A stretch of 15,909 bases of DNA from an uncultured candidate division Zixibacteria bacterium (lineage in GTDB: Bacteria > Zixibacteria > MSB-5A5 > GN15 > PGXB01). This document shows, one piece after another, positions 13,090-15,909 of this stretch. The notes below the pieces were generated by a model. That model saw only the letters and a program-made list of their open reading frames with translations. It was not told the DNA's origin and searched no databases. The position numbers and the translations under genes were made by a program. The DNA lies in NCBI GenBank assembly GCA_937925655.1, contig CALAMC010000004.1, positions 1-15,909 on the forward strand. Reading direction: 5' to 3'. Each line of letters opens with the position of its first letter. Within the stretch, counting starts at the first letter, position 1.

Positions 13090-14892
13090 ATGAAAGAAAC
13101 AGAATACATACGGAATTTTTCGATAATCGCCCATATCGACCATGGCAAATCGACCCTGGCCGACCGGCTTCTGGAGGCGACGCGGGCGATATCCGAACGG
13201 GAAATGCGTCAGCAGGTGCTCGATGATATGGACCTCGAGCGGGAGCGGGGAATAACGATCAAGGCGCATGCCATCCGTCTGGCGTACAAAGCGAGTGACA
13301 ATAACATATATCAGTTAAATTTAATCGATACACCGGGGCATGTCGATTTCACCTATGAGGTCTCCCGGTCGCTTTCGGCCTGTGAGGGGACATTGCTGGT
13401 GGTCGATGCGGCGCAGGGAATTGAGGCGCAGACGGTGTCCAATCTGTTTCTGGCGCTGGAGAACAATCTGGAAATTATCCCGGTCATAAATAAAATAGAT
13501 CTACCTTCGGCCCAAATCCCCCAGGTTACGGCGGAGCTGATGGATATGATCGGGTGCAAAGAGGACGACATAATCAAGTGCTCGGCCAAAACCGGTCAGG
13601 GCATTCCGGAACTGCTGGAGGCCATTGTCAAAAGGTGTCCCCCGCCCAAAGGAAATCCGGATAAACCGCTCAAGGCGCTCGTGTTCGATTCGATGTATTC
13701 CTCGTATCGTGGGGCGGCGGTGTATCTTAAGGTGGTTGACGGCAAAGTCGGCAAGGGCGATCGGATCAAGTTTTTCTCGCACGGCAAGCAGTTCGAGGTC
13801 GATGAAGTCGGTTTCAAGAGATTGAAGTATCACCCGCTCGAGCAGTTGCGGGCCGGGGAGGTCGGCTATCTTTATGCCAATATACGCAATGTCGCCGATA
13901 CCCGTATCGGGGATACAATCACGCTGGCCGCCGAACCGACCGACAAGCCCCTGCCCGGTTTCGTGGCCGTCAAACCGATGGTGTTCGCGGGGATTTATCC
14001 GGCCATCGCCGAGGATTATACGGTTATGCGCGAATCGCTGGAAAAGCTCAAGCTCAACGATGCCTCGTTGAGTTTCGTGCCGGAAACGTCGAGTGCCCTT
14101 GGTTTCGGTTTCCGGTGCGGCTTTCTGGGCATGTTGCACATGGAAATCATCACCGAGCGGCTGGCCCGTGAGTACAACCAGACCATCATCAATACCGTGC
14201 CCAACGTCGAATTCCATGCGTATACCACCACCGGGGATAAAGTGATTGTCGATTCGCCGACGGAAATGCCCGACGCCGGAAAAATCGAGTATATCGAGGA
14301 ACCGTATGTCGATGCGCAGATAGTCACGCCCCCGGAATCGATCGGGGCGGTCATGAGGCTGTGCACCGAGCGCCGCGGGGAGTATAAAAATACGGAGTAC
14401 CCCACGCAGTTGCGGGCGGTGATGAGTTATGCCTTTCCCCTGTCGGAAATCATTTTCGACTTTTATGATAAGCTCAAGTCCATTTCGCGCGGCTATGCCT
14501 CGCTCGACTACGGGTTGCCGTACTACAAGAAGTCCAATCTCGCGAAGCTGGACATATTGATCAACAGCGACCCGGTCGATGCCTTGTCGGTTATTATACA
14601 CCGGGACAAGGCCTATAAGTACGGTCTCAATCTGACCGAAAAACTTCGGTCGCTTATCCCCCGCCAGATGTTCGAGGTGGTGATACAGGCGGCGATCGGG
14701 AGCCGGATTATCGCGCGGGCGACGGTCAAACCGTTGCGCAAGAATGTCACGGCCAAGTGTTACGGCGGCGATATCACGCGCAAGCGCAAACTGCTCGAAC
14801 GCCAGAAAGAGGGCAAAAAGCGGATGAAGCAGGTTGGTACGGTCGAAATCCCGCAGGAAGCATTTCTGGCGGCGCTTAAGATTGACGAGTAG
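13090..14892 (+). CDS. lepA: Elongation factor 4 (LepA)
   Basis: This ribosome-associated translational GTPase has 600 residues, the normal length. G1 is AHIDHGKS (14-21), G2 RGITI (53-57), G3 DTPGH (80-84), G4 NKID (134-137) and G5 SAKTG (165-169). Domains II, III and V follow, then the LepA-specific C-terminal domain (about 480-600), which shows LAKLDILINSDPVDALS, KNVTAKCYGGDITRKRKLL and the closing KEGKKRMKQVG and IPQEAF. The gene is complete and looks fully functional. It stands alone on the plus strand, divergent from the phosphotransferase. Confidence 0.97.
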   Translation: MKETEYIRNFSIIAHIDHGKSTLADRLLEATRAISEREMRQQVLDDMDLERERGITIKAHAIRLAYKASDNNIYQLNLIDTPGHVDFTYEVSRSLSACEGTLLVVDAAQGIEAQTVSNLFLALENNLEIIPVINKIDLPSAQIPQVTAELMDMIGCKEDDIIKCSAKTGQGIPELLEAIVKRCPPPKGNPDKPLKALVFDSMYSSYRGAAVYLKVVDGKVGKGDRIKFFSHGKQFEVDEVGFKRLKYHPLEQLRAGEVGYLYANIRNVADTRIGDTITLAAEPTDKPLPGFVAVKPMVFAGIYPAIAEDYTVMRESLEKLKLNDASLSFVPETSSALGFGFRCGFLGMLHMEIITERLAREYNQTIINTVPNVEFHAYTTTGDKVIVDSPTEMPDAGKIEYIEEPYVDAQIVTPPESIGAVMRLCTERRGEYKNTEYPTQLRAVMSYAFPLSEIIFDFYDKLKSISRGYASLDYGLPYYKKSNLAKLDILINSDPVDALSVIIHRDKAYKYGLNLTEKLRSLIPRQMFEVVIQAAIGSRIIARATVKPLRKNVTAKCYGGDITRKRKLLERQKEGKKRMKQVGTVEIPQEAFLAALKIDE

Positions 14893-14968
14893 ATAAAAAT
14901 GTCAGGAGCTCGATCGTGTTTCGAGCGGCCTTCGACAGGGCCCGCAATCCACCAAAACCTATTCGGCA

Positions 14969-14990
14969 ACTCGTAAATTACGAGTCTTTT
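14969..14990 (+). terminator. Possible lepA terminator within the half-site array
   Basis: The symmetrical ACTCGTAA-A-TTACGAGT (14969-14985) is followed at once by CTTTTT. It lies about 77 nt after the lepA stop. The stem is AT-rich, so as a terminator it would be moderate. The same sequence is also the first pair of half-sites of the repeat array. Confidence 0.4.
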
Positions 14991-15311
14991 TACGAGATCG
15001 GCTCGTAAATTTACGAGAATGGACAATTGTAATCCATTATCCCGATTCGGTTGATCGCTCTATTCCATTATCCGGCAATGTGTTATACTATCATCCCCTC
15101 CCCCGTTTCTGACGCCATCCACAGGATTAGGGTTCGCAAAAGCTCGTAATTTGGGGTGAATTCGTAAAAAGAGCTCGTAAATTTACGAGAATGGACAAAT
15201 CACTCCATTATTTTTCGGGCTCTCCGATAAATTTTATTTCGTTGTCCGGCATTGTCTTATAATTTTGTCGGTTTCCCCTGTTCAATTTTGGCACAGTTGT
15301 TGTATTACGAG
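14970..15311. repeat. CTCGTAA/TTACGAG half-site array with two tandem diverged repeats
   Basis: There are nine exact copies of CTCGTAA or its complement: 14970, 14978, 14990, 15002, 15011, 15143, 15174, 15183 and 15305. One more copy has a single mismatch (15161). Two of these sites make identical 16-bp perfect palindromes, CTCGTAAATTTACGAG, at 15002-15017 and 15174-15189, exactly 172 bp apart. After each palindrome come AATGGACAA, an AT-rich spacer and TCCATTA, and about 83 bp later TCCGGCA, TTGT or ATGT, and a TATAMT box (15084-15089 and 15258-15263). The two units are about 120 bp of recognisable homology each. I do not recognise the site. Confidence 0.7.
15084..15089 (+). promoter_or_regulatory. 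-10-like box in repeat A (its twin is at 15258-15263)
   Basis: TATACT here and TATAAT in the second unit occupy the same place relative to the palindrome (82 and 84 bp). The 17-bp-upstream hexamers are TATTCC and TATTTC, which resemble each other but not TTGACA. They are weak promoters at best. Confidence 0.25.
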
Positions 15312-15371
15312 TTTTCGACATCACAAAGGCAGACGTTCCCAGCCTGTACCTTTTGGTTAGTCCGGGCGCCC

Positions 15372-15411
15372 GCCGGGTCGGGGCGGTTATCGTCCAGCCG
15401 CCCCATCCGGC
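15372..15411 (+). ncRNA. GC-rich 15-bp hairpin in the untranslated leader region
   Basis: GCCGGGT (15372-15378) pairs with ATCCGGC (15405-15411, one G-U). After a bulged C, GGGGCGG (15380-15386) pairs with CCGCCCC (15398-15404), enclosing an 11-nt loop. No T-run follows, so it is not an intrinsic terminator. A perfect Shine-Dalgarno starts 11 nt later. It could be a structured RNA element; no known riboswitch consensus is recognised. Confidence 0.35.
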
Positions 15412-15421
15412 CTAAAATCGG

Positions 15422-15494
15422 AAAGGAGGTGGATATTAAAAAGGGCGTAATTTTTAACATCGATTCGCGGTTACGATTTAAAAGAAAAATCTAA
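15422..15494 (+). other. Orphan perfect Shine-Dalgarno with a possible 19-codon ATT-start ORF
   Basis: AAAGGAGGTG (15422-15431) is a full complement of the 16S rRNA 3' end, but no ATG, GTG or TTG follows at proper spacing. The only near-start codon is ATT at 15435, which opens 19 basic codons (ending RLRFKRKI) and a TAA at 15492. This could be a leader peptide, a decayed gene start or a ribosome standby site. Confidence 0.2.
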
Positions 15495-15530
15495 AAATTT
15501 TTGAAAAGTGTTAAAAAAGTTGAGTTCATC

Positions 15531-15547
15531 CTGACAGTATCTGTCAG
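15531..15547. repeat. Hairpin CTGACAG-TAT-CTGTCAG
   Basis: Perfect 7-bp arms with a 3-nt loop lie in the AT-rich stretch ahead of the final gene. No T-run follows. Function unknown. Confidence 0.4.
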
Positions 15548-15635
15548 TCATGCTATTTAGATTAACGGATGAAATGCAGTCGGAGAATTCGGCTGTAATC
15601 AAAGTGGAGGGAATGCCTATGATAAGATGAAGATT

Positions 15636-15672
15636 AGTGGCCACTTGGACAGGTATTGATGGGGTGGCCACT
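15636..15672. repeat. Inverted repeat of two AGTGGCCACT-type palindromes
   Basis: AGTGGCCAC (15636-15644) pairs with GTGGCCACT (15664-15672) across a 19-nt spacer, and each arm is itself near-palindromic around GGCC. It can thus serve as two protein sites or one RNA hairpin. It lies about 90 nt upstream of the last gene. Confidence 0.45.
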
Positions 15673-15764
15673 CCAAGCTGTTTGGGAATGGAGCGAAATG
15701 CCGGCGGGCAAAACCGCTTGGCGGAAATGAAATAACCATTATATTTCATGAAGGGAGGTGAGAT

Positions 15765-15909
15765 ATGCGTATGATCAGAGTTTTCTTGATTCTGACGGCG
15801 GTCTTATGCCTTTTGACGACTTGCTGTGATGAATGCAAAGACTGCCCGGTCTGCCCGGAGCCGGAAGATATCAAATACAGGCTATATGCCGTTGATGACA
15901 ATGGCCATC
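15765..15909 (+). CDS. Cys-rich lipoprotein, N-terminal fragment
   Basis: The ATG at 15765 follows GGGAGGTG with a 4-nt gap; a second in-frame ATG at 15771 has more normal spacing and could be the true start. The first 19 or so residues (RMIRVFLILTAVLCLLTT) form a signal peptide, and the cysteines right after it suit lipidation although the lipobox is not textbook (LTTC). The mature start is CCDECKDCPVCPEPE, with six cysteines in the first eleven residues, then a polar stretch ending at the window edge with an aspartate-rich DDNG. The frame is open at 15909. Such short Cys-Pro-rich leaders precede beta-rich surface domains in some uncultured bacteria, but the function cannot be told. Confidence 0.8.
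   Translation, partial: MRMIRVFLILTAVLCLLTTCCDECKDCPVCPEPEDIKYRLYAVDDNGH

Larger units (their letters stand above)
14893..15764. other. Gene-free, structure-rich region between lepA and the lipoprotein gene
   Basis: No convincing gene is present; the open frames, including one on the minus strand at 15471-15749, lack starts and family resemblance. The region contains, in order, a weak hairpin (GCTCGA 14908 with TCGAGC 14921), the half-site repeat array, the GC-rich hairpin, the orphan Shine-Dalgarno, and two further hairpins. It probably includes the promoter and a long leader of the lipoprotein gene. Confidence 0.65.

Noticed and set aside
13501..14601. Long 366-codon frame antisense to lepA
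   Set aside because: It is a mirror of the strong codon bias of lepA; no start signal or recognisable protein. Long frames opposite ino1 (9832-10710), asnS (2623-3282) and the fusion gene (5624-6499) are rejected for the same reason.
15117..15125. DnaA-box-like CCATCCACA, raising the idea of an origin in the repeat region
   Set aside because: One 7-of-9 match with no further good boxes, and no dnaA, dnaN or gidA nearby; not enough for an origin.
15258..15267. Bacteroidota-type -7 box (TAnnTTTG) in repeat B
   Set aside because: The match is short and not shared by repeat A, and other promoters in the window follow the TTGACA/TATAAT form.
15471..15749. 92-codon minus-strand frame before the lipoprotein gene
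   Set aside because: No ribosome binding site or family resemblance, and it runs through the leader hairpins of the opposite-strand gene.

Overview
The window is a chromosomal stretch of about 15.9 kb from a bacterium with a two-membrane-style envelope (two predicted lipoproteins, a membrane-anchored S41 protease) and ordinary sigma-70 promoters of the TTGACA/TATAAT type. Gene content (a fused sugar-nucleotidyltransferase/phosphomannomutase-like protein, inositol phosphate synthase with a CDP-alcohol phosphotransferase, a Tll0287-type haem lipoprotein, and a final Cys-rich lipoprotein) would suit an uncultured lineage such as the Zixibacteria or a neighbour in the FCB group. That placement is a guess from gene flavour; no rRNA or tRNA is present to fix it.

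Layout. 1-389: end of a succinate dehydrogenase/fumarate reductase-type flavoprotein with its terminator. 455-1454: about 1 kb with no credible gene, the second half of which (911-1407) holds a cluster of REP-like hairpins with different stems but a shared flank. 1455-2135 (-): haem-binding lipoprotein of the DUF3365/Tll0287 type. 2245-3639 (-): asparaginyl-tRNA synthetase. 9309-3902 (-): a compact operon tmk, S41 protease, HAD phosphatase, nucleotidyltransferase/mutase-like fusion, with overlapping or closely spaced genes. 10605-9379 (-): inositol-1-phosphate synthase, followed by a strong terminator that lies only 12 nt before the tmk start. 10744-11397 (+): TetR-type regulator, divergent from ino1. 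12959-11413 (-): CDP-alcohol phosphotransferase and PfkB kinase, convergent with the TetR gene. 13090-14892 (+): lepA (EF4), divergent from the phosphotransferase. 14893-15764: about 870 bp without a credible gene but with much structure: two diverged 172-bp-spaced repeats built on CTCGTAA/TTACGAG half-sites, a GC-rich hairpin, an orphan perfect Shine-Dalgarno, and more hairpins. 15765-end (+): start of a Cys-rich lipoprotein.

How the genes fit. Inositol-1-phosphate synthase plus a CDP-alcohol phosphotransferase is the core of phosphatidylinositol-phosphate synthesis, with a TetR regulator and a PfkB kinase placed between them. The nucleotidyltransferase fusion could supply an activated hexose (GDP-mannose is the classical product), so the window encodes precursors for an inositol-based glycolipid. 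That link is inference.

The points most worth attention are: the phosphomannomutase-like half of the fusion has lost all four signature active-site motifs; the tandem half-site array after lepA; the variable-stem REP-like cluster; the terminator touching tmk; and the lysine/threonine-rich tail of the inositol phosphate synthase.
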